A stretch of DNA of 64,000 bases from Pirellulales bacterium (GTDB lineage Bacteria; Planctomycetota; Planctomycetia; Pirellulales; JACPPG01). The position numbers were made by a program, and so were the translations under genes. Location of the stretch: positions 1-64,000 of the forward strand of contig DASYDW010000017.1 in NCBI GenBank assembly GCA_036499395.1, written 5' to 3'. This document shows, piece after piece, positions 33,582-42,006 of this stretch. The notes under the pieces are model-generated. The model saw only the letters and a list, made by a program, of their open reading frames with translations, made no database searches and was not told the origin of the DNA. The first letter of the stretch is position 1, and each line of letters starts with the position of its first letter.

Positions 33582-35429
33582 ATGGTTAGGTCGGTGCGCT
33601 GTTACGCCGGGCTGCGCGGATTCGTGCCCGCCACGGCTTTTCTTGCGACGTGTTTCCTGGCGATGCCCACCGCGTTATGGGCCGATCCACCGGCGGCGGC
33701 AGACCCAGCGTCCACGCAGCCGGCCACAGCACATTCAACTCCGGCGGCTGAGAAAACGCCACCGGTAGAGACGCCATCGTCAGATTCCGTCGCGCCGCTT
33801 TCTCTGAAATACCTTCCTGCCGACACGGTGGCATTGTTTGCGCTACGGCCGATTGGCTTCTTTAAACGCGATCAGTTGAAGGTGCTCGACCGACTGCTGA
33901 ACATCAACGGTTCTGATTTTCGCAATCCGATTCCGGTTACGAAGATCGAGCAGTTGACGATGATCATGGTGCGCCCCGACCCCGAGCGGCCGGCACTTGA
34001 GAACGGGCAGCAGTTGATTTTCGACCTGGTGCATGTGCGCTCGACCGAGCCGGTCGATTGGGATAAGAAGCGCGCGGCGTTCCCCTACGAAATGCAAGTC
34101 GTTGAACATGCAGGCAAGCGTTATTACAAGATTCCCGAGCAACCCAATATTTGCTTCTTCCCGGCCGATGATCGTAACTACCTCGTCGGCGACGAGTGGA
34201 ATCTGAAGCATGTCGTCGAGCAAGCGCCGGGCGACCCGGCCCAGCTGGCATGGGGCGATGTCTGGTCGCAGGTCGAGAACAGCTCGCTGGTGTTTGCTTT
34301 CGAACCGACATTCGCCGCGAAATCGATGAAGGAAGTTCGCGAGATTCCGGGCTTCGAGCAGTTGCTGAAGGATTCGAAATCGCTCGCGGCCACGCTCGAC
34401 GGTGGTGTCGGTATGCGGTGGCGAATTCTGATCGATTGCCCAGACGAAAAAATTGCCAACGTGAAGGTTCAGGGTGCCAAGGCTTTGATCGCCGTGGCGC
34501 GGTTAGGCGTGAAGACCAAGCCAAAGCTCGACCCCGGCCCGGACGGCAAGGTCCCCCCGCCGACCGTGAACGATTTGACGTCGCAGTTGCTCGGCAGCGC
34601 CGAATTCGCACAAGTCGGCCGGACGGCCGTTGTGAACATGCGCACCGAGGCCGAAGTAGGGATGGCAATGCAGGTCGTTACCAACGCGGTCGGGGCGTTT
34701 TTCGGCAGCAAGGTCGCCGGTAACAGCGGTCAGTTCCGCTTCGCCGACGCGGCCCCGGCGGCGCCGACGGCGGTGCCCGGCGGGGTGATCAATTCTCCGG
34801 CCATGGTGAAGCGGCGCGGACTGTCAAAGCAGAACCTGGAACGCGTGGCGGCGGCGCTATTGAAGTACCAGGAACGCATGAAAACATTGCCGGCGCGAGG
34901 CAACGTGTCGGCTGACGGAAAACCGCTGTTGAGTTGGCGCGTCCACGTGCTTCCGGACTTGGGCTACGAAGAGTTGTACCGCGAATTCCATCTCGACGAG
35001 CCGTGGGATAGCGAGCACAACGCCAAGTTGGTTGCGAAGATGCCGCGCGAGTACGGCGGTTCGTTGGCCGCGGATACCAAGCCGGCCAATGGCAACTCGA
35101 TGGTCCTGGCCGTCGTGGGGCCCACGACCTGCTTTCCCGAGCAAGGTACAAAAAGTTTGTCCGAGATCGCCGACGGTCCGGCGAATACGCTCTTGGTGAC
35201 CGAAACGCGCCGCAACCTTCCTTGGACCAAGCCTGACGATTTGATGACCGATGCGACGGGCAAGCTCAGCGGCAAGTTCGGCGGTGTGCATCCGGGTGGT
35301 GTCATCTTTTGCACTGCCGACGGCAAGGCGCACTTCGTTCGTGACGCCGTGCTGGTGACGCTTACGCCCGCGCTGTTCACGATCGCCGGGCAGGAGCCAC
35401 TCGACGCAGCACGTCTTGACGGCGAATGA
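33582..35429 (+). CDS. Exported protein with C-terminal DUF1559 (SBP_bac_10-type) domain
   Basis: ATG 33582 follows a near-perfect AGGAGG. The 615-residue product has a signal peptide (FVPATAFLATCFLAMPTALWA), a low-complexity Ala/Pro/Thr linker, a middle region of about 300 residues of unknown fold and, from about residue 410, a DUF1559 domain without a pilin leader: NLERVAAALLKYQERMKTLP, LSWRVHVLPDLGYEELYREF, EIADGPANTLLVTETRR and GGVHPGGVIFCTADGKAHFV (the H-x-G-G...DG end motif). Unlike classical DUF1559 proteins, it lacks the type IV pilin methylation sequence. It heads a plus-strand run with DUF1549 and DUF1501 genes. Confidence 0.82.
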   Translation: MVRSVRCYAGLRGFVPATAFLATCFLAMPTALWADPPAAADPASTQPATAHSTPAAEKTPPVETPSSDSVAPLSLKYLPADTVALFALRPIGFFKRDQLKVLDRLLNINGSDFRNPIPVTKIEQLTMIMVRPDPERPALENGQQLIFDLVHVRSTEPVDWDKKRAAFPYEMQVVEHAGKRYYKIPEQPNICFFPADDRNYLVGDEWNLKHVVEQAPGDPAQLAWGDVWSQVENSSLVFAFEPTFAAKSMKEVREIPGFEQLLKDSKSLAATLDGGVGMRWRILIDCPDEKIANVKVQGAKALIAVARLGVKTKPKLDPGPDGKVPPPTVNDLTSQLLGSAEFAQVGRTAVVNMRTEAEVGMAMQVVTNAVGAFFGSKVAGNSGQFRFADAAPAAPTAVPGGVINSPAMVKRRGLSKQNLERVAAALLKYQERMKTLPARGNVSADGKPLLSWRVHVLPDLGYEELYREFHLDEPWDSEHNAKLVAKMPREYGGSLAADTKPANGNSMVLAVVGPTTCFPEQGTKSLSEIADGPANTLLVTETRRNLPWTKPDDLMTDATGKLSGKFGGVHPGGVIFCTADGKAHFVRDAVLVTLTPALFTIAGQEPLDAARLDGE

Positions 35430-35505
35430 GTGCGCGGCCAACGACTGCATGCGTCGAGTTGTGGCTAGGGGCAGATCAAAAGGATAGTAAAGTCGGAGTA
35501 GAGAA

Positions 35506-37182
35506 ATGGGGACGGTGAAGATGAAAACCGTAATGGCCGAGCCGCGAAATTCGCTGGCACGTCATAGTCTGATTTCCGCCGTGGCGTTCGTCGTGACGAT
35601 CGCAGTCGCGTTCAGCGGCAATACGCGATCGGCCCAGGCAGGCACCGAGCCGACGGGGCCCGTTTCCTGGGCCGAGGCTCGCGCCCTGGCCAAGACGATC
35701 GACGCCGAGCTATCCTCGCGCTGGCGCGCAGAAAAGGTGATCCCCGCGGCGCCGGCCTCGGACGCCGAGTTCTTGCGCCGTGTTTATCTCGACCTGGCAG
35801 GGCGAATTCCCTCGGTCGCCGAGACGCGAGATTTTCTCGAAGAGCCGTCACCGGATCGGCGTGAGCACCTGGTGGACCGGCTGCTCGACGGGCCGGCCTT
35901 TACGAATCACTTCGCGCGCACGTGGCGTACGACGTTGATGCCCGAGGCCGATTCGAATTTTCAGGTTCGCTACGTAGCGTCGACGGTCGAGGGGTGGTTT
36001 CGCAAGCAATTTCGCCAGGGGCGCGGCTACGACGAGATCACTCGTGAGTTGTTGACTACACCGGTAACGCAGAACGGCCAGCCCCTCAATCCTTACGATC
36101 GGCGCTCGACGACGCCGGTGGCGTTCTTTGTGGCTAAAGAAGGTAAGGCCGAGAACCTGGCCGCGACCACGGCCCGGACGTTTCTCGGCGTCCGGCTCGA
36201 ATGTGCCCAATGCCACGACCATCCCTTTGCCCATTGGAAGCGCGAGCAATTCTGGCAACTGGCCAGCTTCTTTGCCGGCATCGAACGGCAGCAGAAGGAT
36301 GCGGACTTCTCGCCGTTGACGGACAATGCGGCGAAGCATGAGCTGCGCATTCCAGATACCGAGCAGGATGTTTCGGCCACGTTCCTTGACGGGTCGGTCC
36401 CCAACTGGACGGCCGAGGCCACGGCACGTGGTAAGCTGGCCGAATGGGTGACGGCGCGCGAGAACACTTACTTCAGCCGCGCGCTTGCGAATCGGATGTG
36501 GGCCCACTTCTTCGGCATCGGTATCGTCGACCCTGTCGACGATTTAGACGAAAGCAATCCCGCCAGCCATCCCGCGCTGTTGGAGATCCTGGGCGAGCGT
36601 TTCGCGTCGCATGAATTTCGCATCGAGTATTTGATCCGCGCCATCACGAGCAGCCGGGCTTATCAACTGTCGAGCAGTGTCAGCGAGGAGTCGCAGCGCG
36701 ATCCGCATCGGTTTGCCGTGATGCCGGTGCGGGGGCTCTCTCCGGATCAATTGTTCGACAGCTTGGCCGTGGCCGTCGGCTATCGTGACCAGAATCTGGC
36801 GAACGGCCAGGAAGCCTTTGCCAATGGCACGCCGCGCAGCACGTTCCTGGAAATGTTTGCCAACCAGCGCGACCGGACGATCGAGTACGACACTTCGATC
36901 ATCCAGGCGATGGCGATCATGAACGGAGATTTCGTCGCCGACGCGACGTCGGTCAAGCGCAGCGCGATGCTGGGGGCGATTTCGCAGTTTCCGGCGTTCG
37001 ACCTCCCGCAGCGACTGGAGACCATGTACCTGGCCACGGTGCAGCGACCTCCGACGACTGAGGAACTGGCCCGGCTGGAGAAATATCTCGCCGACGGCGG
37101 CGCACGCAAGAATGCCGACGAAGCGCTCGGCGATATCTTTTGGGCGCTACTGAATTCGAGTGAGTTTCTCTTCAACCATTAG
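35506..37182 (+). CDS. DUF1549/DUF1553 exported protein with CxxCH motif
   Basis: The 558-residue product has a signal peptide (LISAVAFVVTIAVAFSG). DUF1549 spans about 55-270 (EFLRRVYLDLAGRIPSVAET; LECAQCHDHPFAHWKREQFW with Cys233, Cys236 and His237). DUF1553 follows (NTYFSRALANRMWAHFFGIG; DLDESNPASHPALLEILGER; AITSSRAYQLSSSV). The C-x-x-C-H-x-H-P-F sequence may bind heme or metal; this is conserved in the family but its role is not proved. This copy lacks the N-terminal cytochrome-like region of the paralogue at 56294. The DUF1501 gene follows after 88 bases, the standard planctomycete pairing. Confidence 0.9.
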   Translation: MGTVKMKTVMAEPRNSLARHSLISAVAFVVTIAVAFSGNTRSAQAGTEPTGPVSWAEARALAKTIDAELSSRWRAEKVIPAAPASDAEFLRRVYLDLAGRIPSVAETRDFLEEPSPDRREHLVDRLLDGPAFTNHFARTWRTTLMPEADSNFQVRYVASTVEGWFRKQFRQGRGYDEITRELLTTPVTQNGQPLNPYDRRSTTPVAFFVAKEGKAENLAATTARTFLGVRLECAQCHDHPFAHWKREQFWQLASFFAGIERQQKDADFSPLTDNAAKHELRIPDTEQDVSATFLDGSVPNWTAEATARGKLAEWVTARENTYFSRALANRMWAHFFGIGIVDPVDDLDESNPASHPALLEILGERFASHEFRIEYLIRAITSSRAYQLSSSVSEESQRDPHRFAVMPVRGLSPDQLFDSLAVAVGYRDQNLANGQEAFANGTPRSTFLEMFANQRDRTIEYDTSIIQAMAIMNGDFVADATSVKRSAMLGAISQFPAFDLPQRLETMYLATVQRPPTTEELARLEKYLADGGARKNADEALGDIFWALLNSSEFLFNH

Positions 37183-37270
37183 CGCTGCTGTTGCGAGAGC
37201 ATGCACGCGCTTCGCCCGACCACCACAATCAGGAGCCTCCTGACGGACAATTCGGAATGCAGGAGAACGA

Positions 37271-38644
37271 ATGATGGATAACGATATCAGTTCTCGGTGG
37301 CATCGATTCCTCGGCTCGCGTCGCGAGTGGTTGCGCTCGATCGGTGGCGCGGCTCTCGGTGTCTCGGTCAGTGGATGGTTCGATGCGCTGGCAGCCAAGG
37401 CAGCCACGGACAAGCGTCGCAAGCGTTCGTGCATTCTGTTATGGATGTCGGGCGGGCCCAGCCAGACCGATACCTTCGATCTGAAGGCAGGCCACGCCAA
37501 CGGCGGCCCCTTCAAGCCGATTCAGACGCCCGTGCCCGGGCTGGAGATTTGCGAGCACATGCCGCGGCTGGCAAAGATGGGCGATCATCTGACACTGATC
37601 CGCTCGATGAGTACCAAGGAGGGAGATCACTCGCGGGCCACGTACTTGCTGCGCACCGGCTACACGCCAGGAGGACCGGTGGCCTATCCGGCGCTGGGGG
37701 CGCTGGTGGGCAAATCATTGGGCGAGGAAACGGCCGAGTTGCCGAATTGCGTCAGCATCGGCGCCATGACGTTTCTCAGTCCGGCCGCGTTCGGGCCTGG
37801 CTTTCTTGGTCCTCGTCATGCACCACTGGTGGTCGGTGGCGGGCGGGCTGTTTTCCAGCAAGCGCAGGGAAACAATTACGAGCAGCAATTGAAAGTTCCC
37901 AACCTGACGCTGGCGAAAGACGTCGAGCGCGCGCAGGCTGACGCACGGCTGTCGTTGCTGTCGGATATGGAGCAGGGCTTCGGTGAAAGCCACCCCGGCC
38001 ATGCGCCGCAAAGCCACGTTTCGGCCTATCGCCAGGCGGACCGATTGATGCGCTCGAGCGCCACCGCGGCCTTCGAACTCGGCGGAGAGCCCGATTATCT
38101 GCGCGATGCGTACGGGCGCAACACGTTCGGTCAGGGCTGCATGTTGGCGCGGCGGCTCATCGAGCGCGGGGTGCCGTTTGTCGAAGTTTCGTTCAACGGG
38201 CTGCCCGAGTCGAACGTCTTTGGCTGGGACACGCACCAGAATAATTTCGACGCGCTGAAGAAAATGCTGCCGGTGCTGGATGCCGCTTGGGCGACGCTGC
38301 TGGAAGATCTGAAGAACCGCGGGCTGCTTGATTCGACGATGGTTGTATGGATGGGTGAGTTTGGCCGCACGCCAAAAATCAACAGTAACCAAGGGCGCGA
38401 TCATTTCCCCACCGCCTGGTCGACGGTTCTTGCCGGCGGCGGAATCACCGGCGGCCAAGTCGTGGGCCGCTCGAGCGAAGACGGCATGACCGTGGCCGAT
38501 CGCCCGGTGTCCGTCCCCGATCTGTTGGGCACGATGGTGCTCAGCCTGGGACTCGATCCGATGGAGCAGAACATGTCGAACGTCGGCCGTCCAATCCGGC
38601 TGATCGATCCGAACGCCAAACCACTGCGCGAGTGCCTTGTATGA
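37271..38644 (+). CDS. DUF1501 exported protein (alkaline-phosphatase-like fold)
   Basis: ATG 37271 follows AGGAG. The 457-residue product begins with a twin-arginine-like sequence (SRREWLRSIGGAALGVSVSG), so Tat export is likely. Core motifs are SCILLWMSGGPSQTDTFDLK, GLEICEHMPRLAKMGDHLTL, SMSTKEGDH and, near the end, VVWMGEFGRTPKINSNQGRD. DUF1501 belongs to the alkaline-phosphatase/sulfatase-like clan; the metal-binding pattern is partly visible but the substrate is unknown. The stop codon overlaps the ATG of the EF-hand gene (ATGA), showing translational coupling. Confidence 0.92.
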   Translation: MMDNDISSRWHRFLGSRREWLRSIGGAALGVSVSGWFDALAAKAATDKRRKRSCILLWMSGGPSQTDTFDLKAGHANGGPFKPIQTPVPGLEICEHMPRLAKMGDHLTLIRSMSTKEGDHSRATYLLRTGYTPGGPVAYPALGALVGKSLGEETAELPNCVSIGAMTFLSPAAFGPGFLGPRHAPLVVGGGRAVFQQAQGNNYEQQLKVPNLTLAKDVERAQADARLSLLSDMEQGFGESHPGHAPQSHVSAYRQADRLMRSSATAAFELGGEPDYLRDAYGRNTFGQGCMLARRLIERGVPFVEVSFNGLPESNVFGWDTHQNNFDALKKMLPVLDAAWATLLEDLKNRGLLDSTMVVWMGEFGRTPKINSNQGRDHFPTAWSTVLAGGGITGGQVVGRSSEDGMTVADRPVSVPDLLGTMVLSLGLDPMEQNMSNVGRPIRLIDPNAKPLRECLV

Positions 38645-40410
38645 AAACGTGGTTGCTATCCTGTCGCCGGGCGAGTTTCGCCGGAATGTATTCGTGGCGC
38701 GAGCAACGAATTTGCGCCGCACTGCTGGCGGCTGTTGTCATGGCATTGTTTATGCCGACGGGCCGGTTATCGGCCGACGAAACTCAGCCTTCGGCGGAGA
38801 GCGCTGAAATACCGATTGCTGCCGCGGATGCGGGTGACTTGCAAGATCTGATTCTCTTGAACGCCGGCCGGCCGATCTTCTTGCGGTTGCACATTCGCCT
38901 GGGGGGACAAGGTTATCAGTCCACCTGGGGCGATTACTTGTGGGAGCGGTTTCAAGAGTTGGACGCGGACGCGAGCGGATCATTGGACAACGATGAGTTC
39001 AATCGCGGTGACTGGACGACTTTCGCCGAGCGGCGCACGCGGACCGGCACGACGCGATTCGAGCAATTGACGTTTCTCGATATCGACACCAATCCGCAGG
39101 ACGACGCCATTTCGTTCGATGAGCTTGTCGAGCAGCTGGCGCAGTCCTGCTTTGGCATCAGCCGGGGAGGTCAACGACGGCCGGCCGCCGGAGGCGATCC
39201 GTTGTTCGTGATCCTTGACCATGACAATGACAAGATGCTCGACAAGACCGAGATGACTGCCGGCATCGATACGCTCTATCGTTACGATCGAGACGAAGAC
39301 GAAGCGTATAGCGATTTCGAGCTGCGCGACGACGGCAATCCGTTCGGCAACAACTTCGAAGTGCAAAACCCAAACCAGCCCACACGCGAGTTGTTGCTGG
39401 CACCTGTTCCGGACCAGCCGCCAGCCACAATCTGCGAAGCGTTAATCGCTCGCTACGACGTGGCGCCTGCGGGGGGCAAAGCAGACGGCTTGCTGGATCG
39501 GGAAGAGTTGCGCCTGGGCGAACAGGAATTCGCCGCGGCGGACAAGGACGCCAACGGCAAGCTTGATGTGCCAGAATTATCGGCCTGGTATCAGGCGCAG
39601 CCGCCGGACGTCGAACTAGAAGCGCAGCTCGATCCCGACGTGAAGGGGCGCCGCGTGCAGGTGCTGAATCAGCCGGATGCCAAGGACGCTCATGTCCGCA
39701 CCGAAATGGATAAGGACGGATCGATCATGATCCGCGGCATGTCGTTCGAGCTTGACATTCGCGGCAACGGTTCGGCCAAACCCGAAAACATCGAGAAGAA
39801 CACCCGGCAAATGTTCAAGCAGCAAGCGGACCAGGATAAGAACGACTATCTCGACAAGAACGAGCTGAGGCGCATCAATGGTCGCGCCGAATTCGCAAAG
39901 ATCGACAAGGATCACGACGGCAAGATCTTCGTCGATGAGTATGTCGAGTACGTCAAGCGGCAGAACGAAATCGCGGCCAAGCGCGTGAACGGACTGTTCA
40001 CCGATCGCGGCAGCACGCTGTTCGAAATTCTGGACGCCAATCGCAACAATATGCTGGGAATGCGCGAACTTCGGCTGTTGGCGCAGACAGCTTCAGCGTG
40101 GGATCGGGACGGTGACGGCAAAATCAAGCCCGACGACATTCCTCGCCGCTATCAATTGCGGCTTGGGCCAGGTGGGCCGACGATGAACACCAACGGCACA
40201 TTTGTCGTCGCCGCGTACGAGGCGAATCCCGGCGGCCCCCGCCGCACAGGCATTGGTCCGGAATGGTTCCAGCGGATGGACCGCAATCAGGACGGCGATC
40301 TTTCGCGGCGAGAATTCCTGGGCACGCGCGAGCAATTTCAAAATCTCGACGCCGATCGCGACGGTCTGCTGGATGCCAAGGAAGCCGTCGCGCTTGCGCC
40401 GAAGAAGTAA
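38641..40410 (+). CDS. Exported EF-hand repeat protein
   Basis: The 589-residue protein starts at ATG 38641, overlapping the DUF1501 stop by four bases. After a signal anchor (LLAAVVMALFMPTGRLSA) it contains about ten EF-hand-like loops with D-x-D-x-[DN]-G spacing, for example DADASGSLDNDE, DHDNDKMLDKTE, DKDANGKLDVPE, DQDKNDYLDKNE, DKDHDGKIFVDE, DRDGDGKIKPDD, DRNQDGDLSRRE and DADRDGLLDAKE. Several loops are complete calcium ligand sets; others are degenerate. It is probably a calcium-binding extracytoplasmic protein and, by its coupling, a partner of the DUF1501 protein. Confidence 0.88.
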   Translation: MKTWLLSCRRASFAGMYSWREQRICAALLAAVVMALFMPTGRLSADETQPSAESAEIPIAAADAGDLQDLILLNAGRPIFLRLHIRLGGQGYQSTWGDYLWERFQELDADASGSLDNDEFNRGDWTTFAERRTRTGTTRFEQLTFLDIDTNPQDDAISFDELVEQLAQSCFGISRGGQRRPAAGGDPLFVILDHDNDKMLDKTEMTAGIDTLYRYDRDEDEAYSDFELRDDGNPFGNNFEVQNPNQPTRELLLAPVPDQPPATICEALIARYDVAPAGGKADGLLDREELRLGEQEFAAADKDANGKLDVPELSAWYQAQPPDVELEAQLDPDVKGRRVQVLNQPDAKDAHVRTEMDKDGSIMIRGMSFELDIRGNGSAKPENIEKNTRQMFKQQADQDKNDYLDKNELRRINGRAEFAKIDKDHDGKIFVDEYVEYVKRQNEIAAKRVNGLFTDRGSTLFEILDANRNNMLGMRELRLLAQTASAWDRDGDGKIKPDDIPRRYQLRLGPGGPTMNTNGTFVVAAYEANPGGPRRTGIGPEWFQRMDRNQDGDLSRREFLGTREQFQNLDADRDGLLDAKEAVALAPKK

Positions 40411-40458
40411 GAAGCGTGACGCCATGCGAACTTAAATGCACCCCCCCCTGGCGCATTG

Positions 40459-41286
40459 TCAAGGAACCGTCACGCCCGATGCGTCGGGGATCTCCTTCAA
40501 AGCATCGTCCCCTGTGGGGGACGATGGTCTGGTAACCGCTGGGCCGGTGGCGCTTCCTGCTTGGACGTTGTTGCTGGTTGCCGCGGGCACATTCGTCGCC
40601 TGCGTGCTATCCCCGTAGGCGCCAGCGCCGCCGCGGTAGCCGCTCATTTGTCGTGGTGATTGGTAGGCGGCTGCTGTTGGGCTTTGCATACCGGGTGCAT
40701 ACGGTTGCCAGCTTGCTCCGTTCCAGAGTTGCCACGTCTGGTTGGGCATCCAATACCAGTGGCGACCGTTCCGATAGACGTAACGCCAATCGCCGGCCAG
40801 CCGTCCCACGGCGCGACCGGCCGGGTTGGCGCTGTTCATCGTGTTTGCATTCTTCGTGGCCGAGTTCGTCGGTGCAGAGTTCATTGTCGCCGAGTTCATC
40901 GGGGCCGGAACTGGCACCGAATTGGATTGGATCGCGGTCGGCTGCGAGGCAGGGTCGATGACGGTTGGCGCCCCGATGTTTCCGACATTCGGTGACCCGA
41001 GTGGCGGACGCGGCGCAGGTGCCGCGGCGCTGGGACCTGCTTGACCCGAGCCCGAAGCACCGCCGCGTAATCCACTGCCGAGGCCCGAGCCTGCGCCAGG
41101 CGTGCCTGACAAGCCAGCGCCCGTCGCGCCCCCCATGGACGAACCACCGAGGCCGGGCGATCCTGCCGCGCCAGATGAACCTCCTGCCGAACCACCGCCG
41201 CCCGAGCCTTGGGCGAAAAGACTCTTAGGCCCTGTCGCGGTTGCGTTCAGCACGATTAACGACGCGAGAAGAATAGTGCATCGCAT
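40459..41286 (-). CDS. Exported Gly/Ser-rich protein with aromatic WRY/WYW domain
   Basis: ATG 41286 follows GGAGAACC. The 275-residue product has a signal peptide (LLASLIVLNATATGPKSLFA), a Gly/Ser-rich stretch (residues about 27-90), a short repeated Met-Asn-Ser-Ala segment (MNSATMNSAPTNSATKNANT), then an aromatic motif WRYVYRNGRHWYWMP...WQLWNGASWQPY seen in many planctomycete exported proteins. The rest is Thr/Ser/Pro-rich. It is likely cell-wall or surface associated. It converges with the EF-hand gene, their ends being 48 bases apart. Confidence 0.75.
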   Translation of the reverse strand: MRCTILLASLIVLNATATGPKSLFAQGSGGGGSAGGSSGAAGSPGLGGSSMGGATGAGLSGTPGAGSGLGSGLRGGASGSGQAGPSAAAPAPRPPLGSPNVGNIGAPTVIDPASQPTAIQSNSVPVPAPMNSATMNSAPTNSATKNANTMNSANPAGRAVGRLAGDWRYVYRNGRHWYWMPNQTWQLWNGASWQPYAPGMQSPTAAAYQSPRQMSGYRGGAGAYGDSTQATNVPAATSNNVQAGSATGPAVTRPSSPTGDDALKEIPDASGVTVP

Positions 41287-41591
41287 GATCGGTTCTCCAT
41301 GAAAACTTCGAACACACGAGAAGCCATTTAACGCATTTCATGTGCCGGCCGCGAGAATCGGCAATCTATCGAATCGTGGAAGCAGCCCCCCCTCCCGGAC
41401 AAGGGCGACTTCATTGGCGGTTACCGCCTAATTTGAACGGATTTCTTCCAGAATGGATGCAAAATGATCTTCTGTGCATCGCGCTTTACCGCATAGACGG
41501 TCTATGAGCGTGAACACTCGTGGATCAAACCGATAGAAATGCGGCCACTTCCCTGCAGCCGCTTTGAGATCCAATGTGGTCGGAGTGCGCC
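41287..41591. other. Intergenic region, nothing clear
   Basis: This region lies upstream of the Gly-rich gene and downstream of the histone-like gene, both on the minus strand. It contains a short GGCGG-TTA-CCGCC inverted repeat near 41415-41427 but no T-run. Open frames here on either strand show no start signal or protein-like composition. Confidence 0.4.
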
Positions 41592-41822
41592 TTACTCAAT
41601 ACCGAGCGCGTGCTTGATCGTGGCGCGGCGCTTTTTGCGCCGGGCCTGCCGCCGCTTGACTCCCGTTTCCAAGACACCTTCGACCTTTTCGATGATCGCG
41701 CGAATCGGCCCTTTCTTGGCCTTCTTCGCGCTCTTTGTGACCTTAGCGCTCTTGGTCTTCTTCGCAGCCTTCTTCTTGACGACCTTCTTCGCGCTCTTCT
41801 TGGCAGCTTTTTTCTTCGCCAC
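41592..41822 (-). CDS. Small histone-H1-like Lys/Ala-rich protein
   Basis: GTG 41822 is preceded by AAAGGAAT at good spacing. The 76-residue product has 19 lysines in its first 37 residues in AKK/KKAAKK-type repeats (MAKKKAAKKSAKKVVKKKAA), like the C-terminal tails of eukaryotic H1 and chlamydial/planctomycete Hc1-type proteins. A short helix-forming segment follows (IRAIIEKVEGVLETGV) and then a basic RRQARRKKRRATIKHALGIE. It very probably binds DNA or RNA non-specifically and may take part in nucleoid compaction, for which planctomycetes are known. Overlapping longer frames are shadows of its biased sequence. Confidence 0.72.
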   Translation of the reverse strand: MAKKKAAKKSAKKVVKKKAAKKTKSAKVTKSAKKAKKGPIRAIIEKVEGVLETGVKRRQARRKKRRATIKHALGIE

Positions 41823-42006
41823 GGTACGATTCCTTTCTGGAATTGTGTTCCTCGATTTCGAGACTCGCTCGGCGCGGCCGGATGTGATGCGCGCCGGCCA
41901 ACGAGCAATGGTAGGGGCGTGACAAGAAAACGGCCAGCCTCACGCAAGACTTCGAGCGGTAGCGCAATGGCGCTGCGCCATCATCGAGCAAGATTGCCGC
42001 ACTTGC

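Noticed and set aside
41525-41947. Longer Arg/Ser-rich frame over the histone-like gene
   Set aside because: It is an alternative frame of the Lys-rich repeat; the GTG start with AAAGGAAT supports the 76-residue protein.
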